NCBI RefSeq assembly: GCF_965638725.1
Contig: NC_134963.1
Span: 16,892,501-16,956,500 of the forward strand
Reading direction: 5' to 3'
Length of the DNA stretch: 64,000 nt
From: Aptenodytes patagonicus
Lineage: Eukaryota > Chordata > Aves > Sphenisciformes > Spheniscidae
Each line of letters starts with the position of its first letter. Within the stretch, counting starts at the first letter, position 1. Made by a program: the position numbers and the translations under genes. Positions 1 to 11,500 of the stretch are shown piece after piece. The notes below the pieces were generated by a model. The model ran no database searches. It saw only the letters and a list, made by a program, of their open reading frames with translations, and was not told the DNA's origin.

Positions 1-3000
1 AAGAGGACATTTATTTATTAGGCTGCAAGTGATTCACTGAAAATCATTGGGATGCAAGTGGAAAATGCCAGGGATTGGAGCCCAGCCCGGCTTCCCAAAT
101 CCTGACGGTGCTGGGGGAGCAAGGTCTGAGACGGCCAGGAGATCAGCTGCAGGAGGAGCCCTCCAGCATTTCTTTCCGCTGGCAGGGTCTGTGGCAGCTC
201 TCAGCTGCTCTTGCCGGGGCTCCCGACCCACAGAAACACCCCAGGAGCTGGAGCTCACGCCCTGTGACTCCCCGGGTGACCACCAGCAAGTCCCCAAAAC
301 TCCCTACTCCGGTCCCGTAGAGGCAGGACACGAGTGCTGCAGCCTCACCCTGCCTGCGCAGTGCTGGGATGGGGTTCAACACTACCCTTGCTGCAGCGGT
401 TAAACCTCCAAGGGCCTCTTTAGCACCAGGAAGAAGGGGAAGGATGCGGTTCCCCGGCTGCGGGAGGACGGGCCAGCTCCTCCACCCCACTGCCAGCACG
501 GCACAGCAAAACGGAGCAGCGCTTGCAAATGGTCCGTACTGCAGCATGAGCCAGAGCCACCCCCAGGAGGGTGACAGGGAGGGTGACGGGGCTTGCTTGG
601 AGGGGTTAGAGAGAACCAACTCATCATCTAAATACACCCTGTCCTAGCACTGGGAGCTCCTGTGCACCCCGCAGGGGGTTTATTCCCATCAGTGTGGATA
701 TTAGTGGGTCTGGGGGTCTCCCTGAAGAGTGGCATGGCAGGAGATGAAGCCTCTTGTGAAGAAAAATAACCCTCAACCAGATGATGAGCCACACGCGGTT
801 CCAATCTGGGAAGCGCCATCCCCACCTCCACCTTCTCCTGGGTGCTGCTGGTGGGTCCACAGCAGACGGCTGCCCCTGACCCATGCTGGGGAAGGGCTGC
901 AGCTCCTGGCCACCCCACCATGTCCTGCTCCAAGGGGCACATTTAGCAGAGCTAGATGCCAGCTGAAGGTCCGCACTGTTCCCCACACCCCTGCCTGCTT
1001 GCTGACAAGGGCGCAGATGTCCCTCCCGGCGTGCTGGCCCAGGGTGGAAGTGGTTTGGTAGCGCTGGTGCTGGGCACGAGTCAGGCGTATGATCAGCATG
1101 AGAAATACCCGACGGAGGAGGACCTGAATCAGCACTCTCCAGGGCAACCGCAGAGGATGGATGCTGGGAGCACGGGGTGCCCACAGCGGCAAGGGTTGCT
1201 GGAGCAGGCAGGGCTCGAGGGCTGGCGGAGCTACGGGGACAGCAAGGACCGAGCCCCAGTCCCGAGGATGGGGCAGGATTGCCCCTACCCCAGCATTGGG
1301 CTGGAGGAAGGTGACGGTGCGGAAGGTTGATCCCTGCGCCCCAGCAATACGGCACAGCCCAGCAGCCCCCAGGTCACGCGCCCGTGCCCGCTTCTGCCGA
1401 AAGGCAGGAGGAGCGATTTTCACCTCACAACTCTCCCTCCCAGGTGCCGTGAGCGGCTGCTGTTACTTGTTGCCATCTGTTATTTTTGCAGTGTCAAAAA
1501 TGCCTCTCTGCCGAGCGCCGGCCCATGAAATATGTATGCTGTGGCCTGCTCCTTTCCAAACTGCCATCTCCTCCCGCACTAAATCCCCTTCTTGCCTATT
1601 TGTCTCGCATTCAAATTTGTTTCTTTACATCTTATGGCTTTTCAAGCCATCAATAACAGCCTCTCCCCAGCTCAGTGCCGTCGCTGGTGCGGCTGAGCGT
1701 GCCCCGCTGAAGGACTCGGATGCATGTTATCAGGCCTGGGGCATGTTCCCCGTGCAGCATACAGCAGCGTGGTTGCGTTTGTGATGTGGGTACCCATGGC
1801 CGTGGGCTGGACTGGGCTTCCCACGCCCCGCACGGGCCAGCTGCAGCCACCGCGCCAGTAGGAGCAGCCCCTCAGCATGCACCGTCCCCCTCTGTGCCAG
1901 CAGCATCTGCCTGAACATGGTGGGGTGTGGGGACAGTGGCCCGAAGGGCATAAAGTCACAGCCAAGGGGCATCAGGAGCTGGGGGCCAGTGCTCTTGCAG
2001 GGCCATGGTGCAGTGACCCACGGGGGCTTGGCCCGCTCCCCACAGCAGCCCTGAGCATCCCTTGTTGGCCTCCCAGCCATCAGCGGGGCTGCCAGCTCAG
2101 GGATCCCCTCTGCTTCAGGAGCAGCCATCCCGAGATAAACACCATTGGATTTCGCTTCCACCAAAATGTGGCTTTTTTACATTTCACCTTTGCGTTTGGA
2201 TCTGAGACTGAAGTTTCTCTGGAAACTCAGACCTGGTCGTGCACCACAGACCTCCCCTCCTAGCCTGGAGGCTCTGCCGACGCCGCGGGGCTGCCAGCTC
2301 TGCTGGCACAATGGGCAATGCTCGGAAATTTTCCCTGCTAAGATCAGGCGAGTATTTCCCGGGGGTGACTGATGCCGTTAGAGCCTTTCAAGGGAATTTC
2401 CTCTGTGGCACCTGGCTGAGAAACGAGCTCCCTGCCACGGCAGGGGTGGTCTGGCTGTGGCTGTTGGTTAACAGGGAGTCATGGCTTGGCCTGGCACCGC
2501 TGAGGCTAGAAAAGGAGCAAAAGTTATAGCCGATTAATAGTTTTTAATTGCAGCGGTAGCATCTGCTCCTCAGGCTTTAATGCAGCTCCATGGAACGCTG
2601 GCCTTTTTTTCTTCAGCAGGAGTTCGAACTGCAGCCTGAGACTTCACGTGCGCAGCCTCGTTGCGGCAAGGAACTTCAGGTGAATTATTTCACTCTAAAT
2701 AGCACAAAAGAGTTAATGTGGCGCAGGAAATATTTTGAAGGAAATGGATGCTTTTTCATAGCTGACTTTTTACCCAGCTCTGTTAGGGGGCAATGCCGCT
2801 GTCTGGCTCTCACCATGGAAGGATGGGACGTCCCAAAAGGAAACCTTGCAAATGAGCTCAAGGAACCTCCGTGGTTTCAATGCTAATTACAGCAATGCCA
2901 GTGCTGGGGTGTGGAGGGAAAAACATTTGCTGTAACTAATTTTTCCTGTACCGCTGGCCCTGTGGTAGCTGTACCTCACTCAGACAGGGCCAAACTTTTA

Positions 3001-3940
3001 CAGTGGTTACAGTTTGCTGGTCTGGGGGTTGCTTTGGAAAAGAAAAGTTTTGCGTCGCAGCTGCTGGAGCCTTCTCAAAGCTTCGGGCTCTTCCTCTCCT
3101 CGGGACATGGTTTCCCACCCCAGCAAACCTCGCAGGCCTGCTGCTGCCTGCTCCACTCCCGCCTGGCCGATGCTGCCTGCGCTGAGCATCCCCAGGCACA
3201 AGATGTCACTGAGGAGCTGGGTTTGGGCAGGTCTGCGTTAGCCCGGAGTCATCCTCTGGGAGCCACTGCAAAATTGGGGCTGGAAAAGTGAGAGGGGACG
3301 CGGGCACGGAGAGGGGACATGGTCACAGAGAGGGGATGTGGGCGCGGAGGGGGGATGCGGCTGTGATAACTTGCTGCTGCGAAACGGTCCCGCAAAAAGG
3401 AAGGGAGGTCCCTGCTCTCTGCTCCCCAGGCCAAGAGTCGTGAGCGTATCTGGCCGCGGAGTGCCAGGGAGGTGCTGGGTGATCTCTGGAGTTCAGTACT
3501 GGGTGTGCCTGGGAGGAACAGCTCAGTCAAACGCCTGCCAGGAGCGGCATGGACACTCGGCCCTGCCTGGGAACCTCCCAAGGCCCTGCCAGCCCTCTCC
3601 GTGGTGGGGTTCCACAGGGCAGGAGAAGCCCAACTGCTCCAGCCCATGCCGAGGGAGACGGTCTGCTGGCCCAAGCCGCCCCAAGCACCCCAGCACCCAT
3701 GAACCCTGACCAAACGAATGAGGATTCAGCTGAAACCCCCAAATTGTTCATGCACAGACCAAGAGGAGCAGCCATCAAGGCTTGCAACATCTCTCCCATG
3801 ACAGGTCCCCCAGGTCTGAGATACCCTCCCCAAGGGCCTCCCAGCTCTGTGGGCTGGACATGCCGCAGCCTGCCCCAGGGATTGCTACGAGGGGACAGGG
3901 ACCCTTTTGGGGCACCCTTTGACCCTCCCTGGGGCTGCTC
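1..3940. other. Intergenic sequence upstream of PRODH
   Basis: No reading frame on either strand resembles a known protein, and no convincing splice-linked coding exons were seen. Contents worth noting are a moderately AT-rich, low-CpG block at about 1470-1680 that looks like a possible conserved non-coding element, a short G-rich tandem repeat of about 22 bp at 3290-3355, and a degenerate repeat of about 50-60 bp built around CTCCCTGGGACTGCTCCAAG-like words from about 3880 to 4140 that runs into the PRODH CpG island. The neighbouring gene on the left is outside the window. Confidence 0.6.
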
Positions 3941-3949
3941 AAAGGGGTG

Positions 3950-5560
3950 AGGAGCCCCTTGGCCCTGCAGGGCTGGCCCCGGTGCTCCCCTCAGGGCCCC
4001 TCCGGTGGGATGGGGGCCACTTCAGGGCTCCCTTGGCACCCCCATAGCTCTCCCTGGGACTCCTCCAAGAGCATGGGGCTCCCTTCACCCCTCCCCAGGA
4101 CTGCTCCAAGGGGACAGGGCTTCCTTCAGCCCCACCCGGGGCTCCCCTCGGGCCACCCCTGCCCCTCCACGCCCTCCCCGGAGCTCCTCGGAAGGGATGC
4201 GCCCCCGGGGCGGGCTGCCCCGAGGAGATGGGAAGAGGGAAGGTACCGGGCTGGGGGGCTGCGGGAGAGGAGCCGTGCCGGGCGGGGCAGGGTGGCAGGG
4301 TGGTGCCGGTGCCGGTGCCGGTGCCGCGGCAGAGCCGGGCCGCGGGGCGGAGCGGCGGCCCCGCAGCCCCGGCGGGTGCGGCCGTGCCGGCGGGGAGCCC
4401 CGCGGGGCGGCGCCGGGCGGGCGGTACTTAAGGCGGCGGCGCGGGGTGCGCGGCCCCGTTGTGCCCATGGCTCCGTCGAGCGCGGCCCGGGCGCTCCGCG
4501 CCGCCGCCCGCCTGGGCGTCCCCCGCCGCCCGCGCTCCGCGCTCGCCGCCGCGCCCCGCGGGGCCTCTCCGCCGCCGGCTGCGGGCAGGGGGGCCCGGCC
4601 GGTGCCTCCCCCTCCGCGGGGTGCGGAGCTGGGGCCGCCGCCCGCCGTGGATTTCGGGGACCCGCGGGAGGCGTTCCGCAGCAAGAGCAGCGCGGAGCTG
4701 CTGCGCGGGCTGGTGGTGCTGGGGCTGTGCGCTGTCGGGCCGCTGGTGGAGCACAACCGGGAGGTGGGTGGGTGGCGGGGGGCGCCGGTCCCCGGCTGGG
4801 GGGGGTTGACCGCTCCGAGGGAGGGGGGGGGGGGGCCGGTCCCGGGCAGGGGGGTTCCCGCTGCGGGTGGGGTGCCGGGCCTGGGGGGCTGCCCGCTCCA
4901 GGGGGGATGCCGGTCCCAACCTGGGCGGGGGGGGCGCTGCCCGCTCCGGAGGTTGCCGGTCCCGGACGGGGGGGGGGGCTGCCGGCCCTGGGCCGGGGGA
5001 CCCGCCGCTCCGGGGGGGTGCCGGTCCCGAGCCTGCGGGGCTCTTGTTCTGGGGGGGGGGGGGGGGGGGTTGGGGGGGGGTGCGGTTCCGCTGCGGGCCG
5101 GGTGCCGGCCGGCGGGGCGCTGAGTTGCCGTTCTCCCGCAGCTGCTGCAGCTGTGCCAGCGGGTGCTGGGGCAGACGCTGTTCGAGCGGCTGATGAAGAT
5201 GACTTTCTACGGGCAGTTCGTGGCCGGGGAGGACCAGGAGGCCATCAAACCGCTCATCCGGCGGAACCAGGCCTTCGGCGTGGGCGCCGTGCTGGACTAC
5301 AGCGTGGAGGAGGACCTGAGCGCCGAGGAGGCCGAGCGCAAGGAGCTGGAGTGAGTGCGGGGCCGGGGCGGGGGCGGGGGGGGAGGCGGCGGCGGCGGCG
5401 GGACGGCGCGGGCACGGCGTGCGCCGGGCGCGGGCGCGGGCCTTGGCCGCTCTGCTATTGGCTGCGCCCGCCCATCCCCCCCGCTCCCATTGGCTGCGGA
5501 GCCGGGGTTGCCGTGCGTCACGGCCCCGCCTCCCGCTGCGCCCCCCTCCCCCCCGCCCTG
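3950..5560 (+). promoter_or_regulatory. PRODH: CpG island and promoter region of PRODH
   Basis: A dense run of CG dinucleotides covers the stretch before exon 1, exons 1 and 2, and the start of intron 2. Just upstream of the start codon are a tandem GGTGCC array at about 4303-4325 and many GC-box-like GGGCGG words. There is no good TATA box. The weak TACTTAAGG at 4422-4430 lies only about 40 bases before the ATG and is probably not functional. This is the expected architecture for a broadly used CpG-island promoter. The transcription start itself cannot be fixed from sequence alone. Confidence 0.75.
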
Positions 5561-8500
5561 GCGTCGCCGCCGCCGCCGCCCCCCGGGTGCCGCCCCCCAC
5601 CCTCCCCAAACACGCTGGGGTGCTGCCCGCCCCTTCTCCCTCCCAGGGGTGCTGCCCCCGCCCCCCCACTGGGGTGCAGCCCCCCCCTCCATCCCCCTGC
5701 ACACACCGGGGTGTTGCCCCCCCCCTCTATTCCCCCCACACTGGGGTCCTGTCCCCCTCAAGCCCCCTGCACACACAGGGGTGCTGCCCCACACGCTGGA
5801 GTGGTGCCCCCCGCGCTGCTGCACCCCCTCTGTTCCCCCTGCACACACTGGGATGCTGCCCCCCCTCCCCCCCCCCCCCCCGGGGTGCTGTTCCCCTCCA
5901 CCCTCCTGCACACACGGAGGTGCTCCCCACCCCTGTTCCCCTCCCACCCCCTCTGGGGTGCTGCCCACCCTGTCCCCTTTTCCCCTGCCTCCACTGGGGT
6001 GCTGCCCTCCTCCACCCACCCCCCGCAAACACTGGGGTTAGACCCCCATTCCGCCTTCTCTCCCCACTGGGGTGCTGCGCCCACCCCACTGCACACACTG
6101 GGGTGTTTCCCCCCTCCATTCCCCCTTCTCCCCCCCCACTGGGGTGCTGCCCCCCCCCCCCCAGGGTGCTGCTCCCTCCATCCCCACCTCCCACACTGGG
6201 GTGCTGCCCCCCACCGTTTCCACCCACCTCAAGCTGGGGTGGTGGCCCCCCGCCCCAGGTTGCACCCCCTTCCTACACTGCCCCCCCCACCCCGGGCAGC
6301 CTTCCCTGCCTCCTGTCCTCTGCCAAGGGCAGGCGCCGGCCCAAAGCTGCCGGTAACTTTCCACTATTCGGGCTCCAGTTTCGGGCGGCTCCGCTCACCC
6401 GATCGATGGGCCGCTGGGCTGGCACCCCACGGTCACCAGGGTGGGCGCTGTCCCCCCCCACCCAGGAGAAGGGTGGCCCTGCCAGAGGGCGCAGGCTGGG
6501 GATGCAGCGCGCCCCCGGGCGAGGCTGCAACAGCCCCATGTCCCCATTCGCAGCTGGGGACACCATCCAGCTGCCACGTGCTTGTCACACGGTGTTAAAA
6601 ATACAGCAGAAACGGCTTCTGGGGGTGATTTGCAAGTGGGGTTTCGGGTCGGTGCAATGACGCAGGTGCTGCTGCTGGACTCCTCCCAGCCGGCGCTGGG
6701 AGCCTTATCTCTGCTGCCCACCCGGGCGCTGCTTATCGGGGACCCCCTGCTTGCCGCTCACCGCTGCTGCTGGAAATCCCCATCGGCGCGGGGGTCCTGC
6801 CCATCCGTGGCAGGATTGGGCAGCTTGCTGGGGCAGTGCTGGTGTGGGAGCTGCACAGGGGGAGACAGGGCTGCGCCCGTACCAGCCCCTTGCAGATTGA
6901 GCTGCAAACTGCATTTTTTTTAATATAAAAGCTTCAAAATACCCCACTTGTAGCCCGTGGGAGGAATGGCTCTTCTGAAGGCGCGGAGCAGCGGTGTTTT
7001 CGGAAGCGGCTGGCTTCTTCCCCGGGCACGCAGCCGTGGTCTGGGCACACTGCTCAGCATGCCTGTGGGGCTGAGCTGGCGGTGCCAGTGCTGCCGGGCT
7101 GTGCCTGTGCCGAGCACTTCTTGCGGTTGACCATGGAAGGCTTTCGTGGGCAGGCTCTGTGCACCTGTATCCTGCCTGCTCACGGGGGGTGTCGGTGGTT
7201 TGTGAGCTGTCTGGGCTACGCTAGCCCCCCCCCCCGGAGCAGATTTGAAGGTTGCGTGCATGGGACAGCTCGCTAGGTGAGCTCTGCCTGTGCTGTGTGG
7301 GTCATTCCCACCCAGGAGAGCTTGACAAAGCCACATGCTGGACCCCACGCCCCCTGATGCCACCCTGCCCGAGCCCCAGCAGGATTCGCTCCATCAAATG
7401 GTCAGGGAAAAAAAAAGCCATCCTGGCAGTCACCCAGGGATGTCATGGAGCAGGGACAAAGCCCAGGGGAGGCGTGGGTGGCATTGGAAGGGCTGCGTTG
7501 GACACTGGCCCATGCCAAGCATCACTCTGGGTCCTCCTCGGCTCTGCTGAGGGGCAAAACCCCAAATTACCGGTGCTTCTGCCAAGGGATGGTGCCAAGC
7601 TGGGCTGCGCGTGGTTGAGGGGGGTGAGCAGTCCAGGGCTCGTGGCTGCTGGGCTCGGGAGCTGCATCCTTCCCTCTCATGAGCGCTCCGGGTCTTTACC
7701 CTGCTGCCAGCCAGGAAGCAGAGGTACAAACCAGGTGCAGCCAGCGGGTTTGTTGGCCTCCTGGTGCCACCTGCTGTTGTTTCCCCCAGGCAGAGCTCCT
7801 GCAGGCAGAGCCGCGCTGGGCTGACCAGCGCAGCCTGCTCCTCTGGAGATAACAGCAGGGAAATGCCCTTTCCTCCCTGGAAACGGGCCCTGGCCGCTCC
7901 TCGTAACAGGCTTCATGATCGGGAACAGCAGTGCAATGCGGGCAGGCACCGGCTTATCCTGCCTGCTGCAGGCTCACACCTGCCCTGCCCTGCCTGTGCC
8001 GGCATCCAGAGCTCCGCCAGCTTGTCCCAGGAGTCCCTGGCCATGCGCTGAAGGCTGCTGCCAGGTCCTGCGGGCAGCAGGGCCTGGGTGCTGCTCCGCT
8101 CCCAGGGCAGCGCATGGGCTGGGGGCTTCGGGACGGGTGCAGCCCTGGGTGGGGTGTGGAGAGGCAGTGCTGCGGCTGGGCAGGGGCTTCTGCTCCCCGT
8201 GGGGAGGGGGGGAAACAAGGAGCACCCCCATAGTGGAGGTGGTTGTGGTCCCCTTGCAGCCTTGGGGCTATTACTGGCCCGTGGGCATCCCGAGTCAGGA
8301 GATGGATTGGGGTTGTGCTAACATGGGGAAGGAAAATCCTGTCCCCGAGCCCTGTCAGACACCCTGAACAGCTCTGCCAGGCAGCGCGTGGACTTTGCTG
8401 CTTCTTGAGATTTCCTGCGTGGACACCTGATACCTGCCCCAGTGTGGGATTACGATCCAGCCTGGCCAATCAACCTCCCAGAGCTGCCTCCTCCCCTTCT

Positions 8501-11500
8501 CCTGCTCCCAGTGCTGCTGCCACCCGTGCCCAGTGCTCTGCCTGCATGTGCTGTGGGTCCCTGGGATCACGGTGTGGTTTCTGTTTGGCTTGAAGATGTG
8601 CAAGGAGGTCCTGTGATGGTCCTGGGCTGGTGTGTGCTGGCAACTCATGCATGGGCAGGCTTGAAGGACTCTCTTCTGCCAAGAGCTTTGCTTTATTCCT
8701 ACCTGCAGGGTTTTAAGCATCACCCATAGCTCTGATCTGGGCTTCATGTGACCGTGAGTTTTTCCTTGGATGTGGTAATTCAGGGACAACTTCTCCCCGG
8801 TGTTCCCTCATCCCCTCTGCCAGGCCCATCTGCTGACAAGTAAAGCAAATAGGCTGTGCTCGTGGCACCCTCCTGGTAACCTCCAGGGCAAAATGGATTA
8901 TTGCCTACTTATTTCTGACAAGGGGACCTTTGCGCTTCTCCCTGAGACAGCTTATTTGAGCCTGATCAAAAACTTCCTGAAAGCCCGAGTCTGCTGTGTC
9001 AGCTGGACTACCCTTCCCAGCGATCCAGCAGGCTGCATCGAGTTTTCATAACCTGCTTTGCAGCACTTGGAGGGCTTGGTTTGTGCATGCTTTGGGCGAG
9101 TGTGAGCTCCCAGGTCCTGAGCGTGCCTTGCGGGTGGCTCTTTTCTGGTTATAGCTTGCCAGAAGCATTTGGGCAGTGCCTGGAGATGTGTCCTGCTCTG
9201 GGAGACTTGCTCTCGATTTGCAGAAGGGGTGGCCAGGTACAAACTGCGTTAAGTGGCACTTGGTTGGTGTAGGAATGGCTTTGCTGGCCAAGACTAATAT
9301 TGCAAAGAAAGCAGATGATATCCAGGAAGAACTATTTCTTCAGCTGGAAGGAGCTGCTTTTATTTTGCTTGATGTGGAACAATAAAGCGAGTGCCACGGC
9401 ACTGCTTTGAATGCCCTCCTCGGGGAAGAAGGGCTCACTGCAGTCATGCAGCAGGAATGCTGCTGGAGACGGTGTGTTTGTCTTCAGGAACACAAAACAC
9501 TTCAAATTTAAGGGTGCTGTTTGCTAATTTAGTTGTGTGCATTCACCCTGGGTAGGTCAGAGGAGGCTTTGCTCCCTGCCACTTGTCCCCAGCATCTTCG
9601 ATCATAGAATCATAGAATAGTTTGGGTTGGAAGGGACCTCTAAAGGTCATCTAGTCCAACCCCCCCTGCCATGGGCAGGGACATCTTCAACTAGAGCAGG
9701 TTGCTCAGAGCCCCGTCCAACCTGACCTGGAATGTTTCCAGGGACGGGGCATCCACCACCTCTCTGGGCAACCTGGGCCAGGGCTTCACCACCCTCAGCG
9801 TAAAAAATTTCTTCCTTATATCTAGTCTAAATCCACCCCTCTTTAGTTTAAAGCCATTCCCCCTTGTCCTGTCGCAACAGGCCCTGCTAAAAAGTCTGTC
9901 CCCATCTTTTTTATAGGCCCCCTTTAAGTACTGACAGGCTGCAATAAGGTCTCCCCGAAGCCTTCTCTTCTCCAGGCTGAACAACCCCAACTCTCTCAGC
10001 CTTTCTTCACAGGAGAGGTGTTCCATCCCCCTGATCATTTTCGTGACCCTCCTCTGGACCCGCTCCAACAGGTCCGTGTGTGTCTCATGCTGAGGGCTCC
10101 AGAGCTGGACGCAGGGCTCCAGGGGGGGTCTCACCAGAGCAGAGCAGAGGGGCAGAATCCCCTCCCTCGACCTGCTGGCCACGCTGCTTTGGATGCAGCC
10201 CAGGATACGATTGGCCTTCTGGGCTGCGAGCGCACATTGCCGGCTCATGTCCAGCTTTTCATCCACCAGTACCCCCGAGTTCTTCTCGGCAGGGCTGCTC
10301 TCAACCCCTTCATCCCCCAGCCCGTATTGATACTGGGGGTTGCCCCGACCCAGGTGCAGGACCTTGCGCTTGGCCTTGTTAAACCTCATGAGGTTCACGT
10401 GAGCCCACTTCTCGAGCTTGTCCAGGTCCCTGTGGATGGCATCCCGCCCGTCTTGCAGACGTTGGATGCAAGGTGTGCTCTGGGGTTCAGAGCTGTCCTG
10501 CTGTGCTGCGGGTGGGACCTGCCCACAGGACCCGTACCTCCCAATATGTCCTCAGAGTCCCAGCAGCGTGTCTAGCTGAAGCCTTCCCCTGCACCACACT
10601 GCCTGCTCCGAAGGGACCTTCCATCCACTGTGGGCCTTGCTATCGCATCCCATCCCTGGGTGTATGATGTCTCCTCCCTCCTTTCCTCTACCCTCTGTGT
10701 TTAGGAGCAGAAAGCTTCTTGACCTGTCCTCAGGGTAGCAAAATCATGGAGCAGAGCCTGCCAGACGTGGTGCCTGCTGCTCCCCATGAGCTCCGACTGC
10801 TCCTGTCCCGGTTCACGCCAGGCTTTGCTGCGCTTTGAGCAATGCAGGGCTGTTCCTGGCTCCGGGGAGCAGGACGGAAGGGCTTGTCTGCTTGTTTATG
10901 CTTCCAGCAGCCCCTAATCCCTGTCACAGGGTTTCCATGTGGGAGAACATGTTCTGGGACCATGCCACGTGCCTCTCCGCTCTCTTGTGCGAGTCCTCTG
11001 GCTCCGGCCGGGTGGCTTTGCTGCTTGTCTTGCAGTGTGCTTCCCCACTGTTGGGCAGGGCCAATTTTGGGGCAGGGCCAATTTTGGGACAGTGACTCCA
11101 AGGCAGAGATTTCCTGAAGGAGATGGCTCTGCTGTCGCTCAGGGCTGCTCTCCAGGGGCTGGCAGTGCTCCTGGGTGAGACCTCGGGTCTGCAGGCTGGG
11201 GTTAGGGTGTCAGCAAGAAGGTTTAGCTTCTCAAGCTCAAGGAGGATCTCATGACTTGGCCAGAATCCCCCTGGGCTGTCAGAGCCCTGCTATCTCAGTG
11301 GCAAAGAGCTTGGCCTTGAAATTACATCTGAGGTCAGCTGGAGTTGAAGCTGAGACCTTGTTTGTAAGTTGTTGGCTAACGCCAAGGCGCAGCAGAGCGT
11401 GGGGCAGCTGAGCTGCAGCAGGGCATACTATGGCTTGATGCACCCTGGGTCTGGAGGAGCTTCTTGCTTCATGGTCTGGCCACTGGTGCCTGTAGGGTGG

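Noticed and set aside
10-19. AATAAATAAA on the minus strand as the 3' end of a left-hand gene
   Set aside because: A minus-strand transcript ending here would need exons between 20 and 4400, and none are recognisable. More likely chance.
3947-6598. 883-codon open frame on the + strand
   Set aside because: It runs through the PRODH CpG island, exon 1 in the wrong frame, intron 1 and the C-rich minisatellite. It is low-complexity Pro/Gly/Ala/Cys with no domain, open only because of base composition.
9381-9386. AATAAA in PRODH intron 2 as an early poly(A) site
   Set aside because: The downstream sequence (gcgagtgccacggc) lacks a GT/T-rich element.
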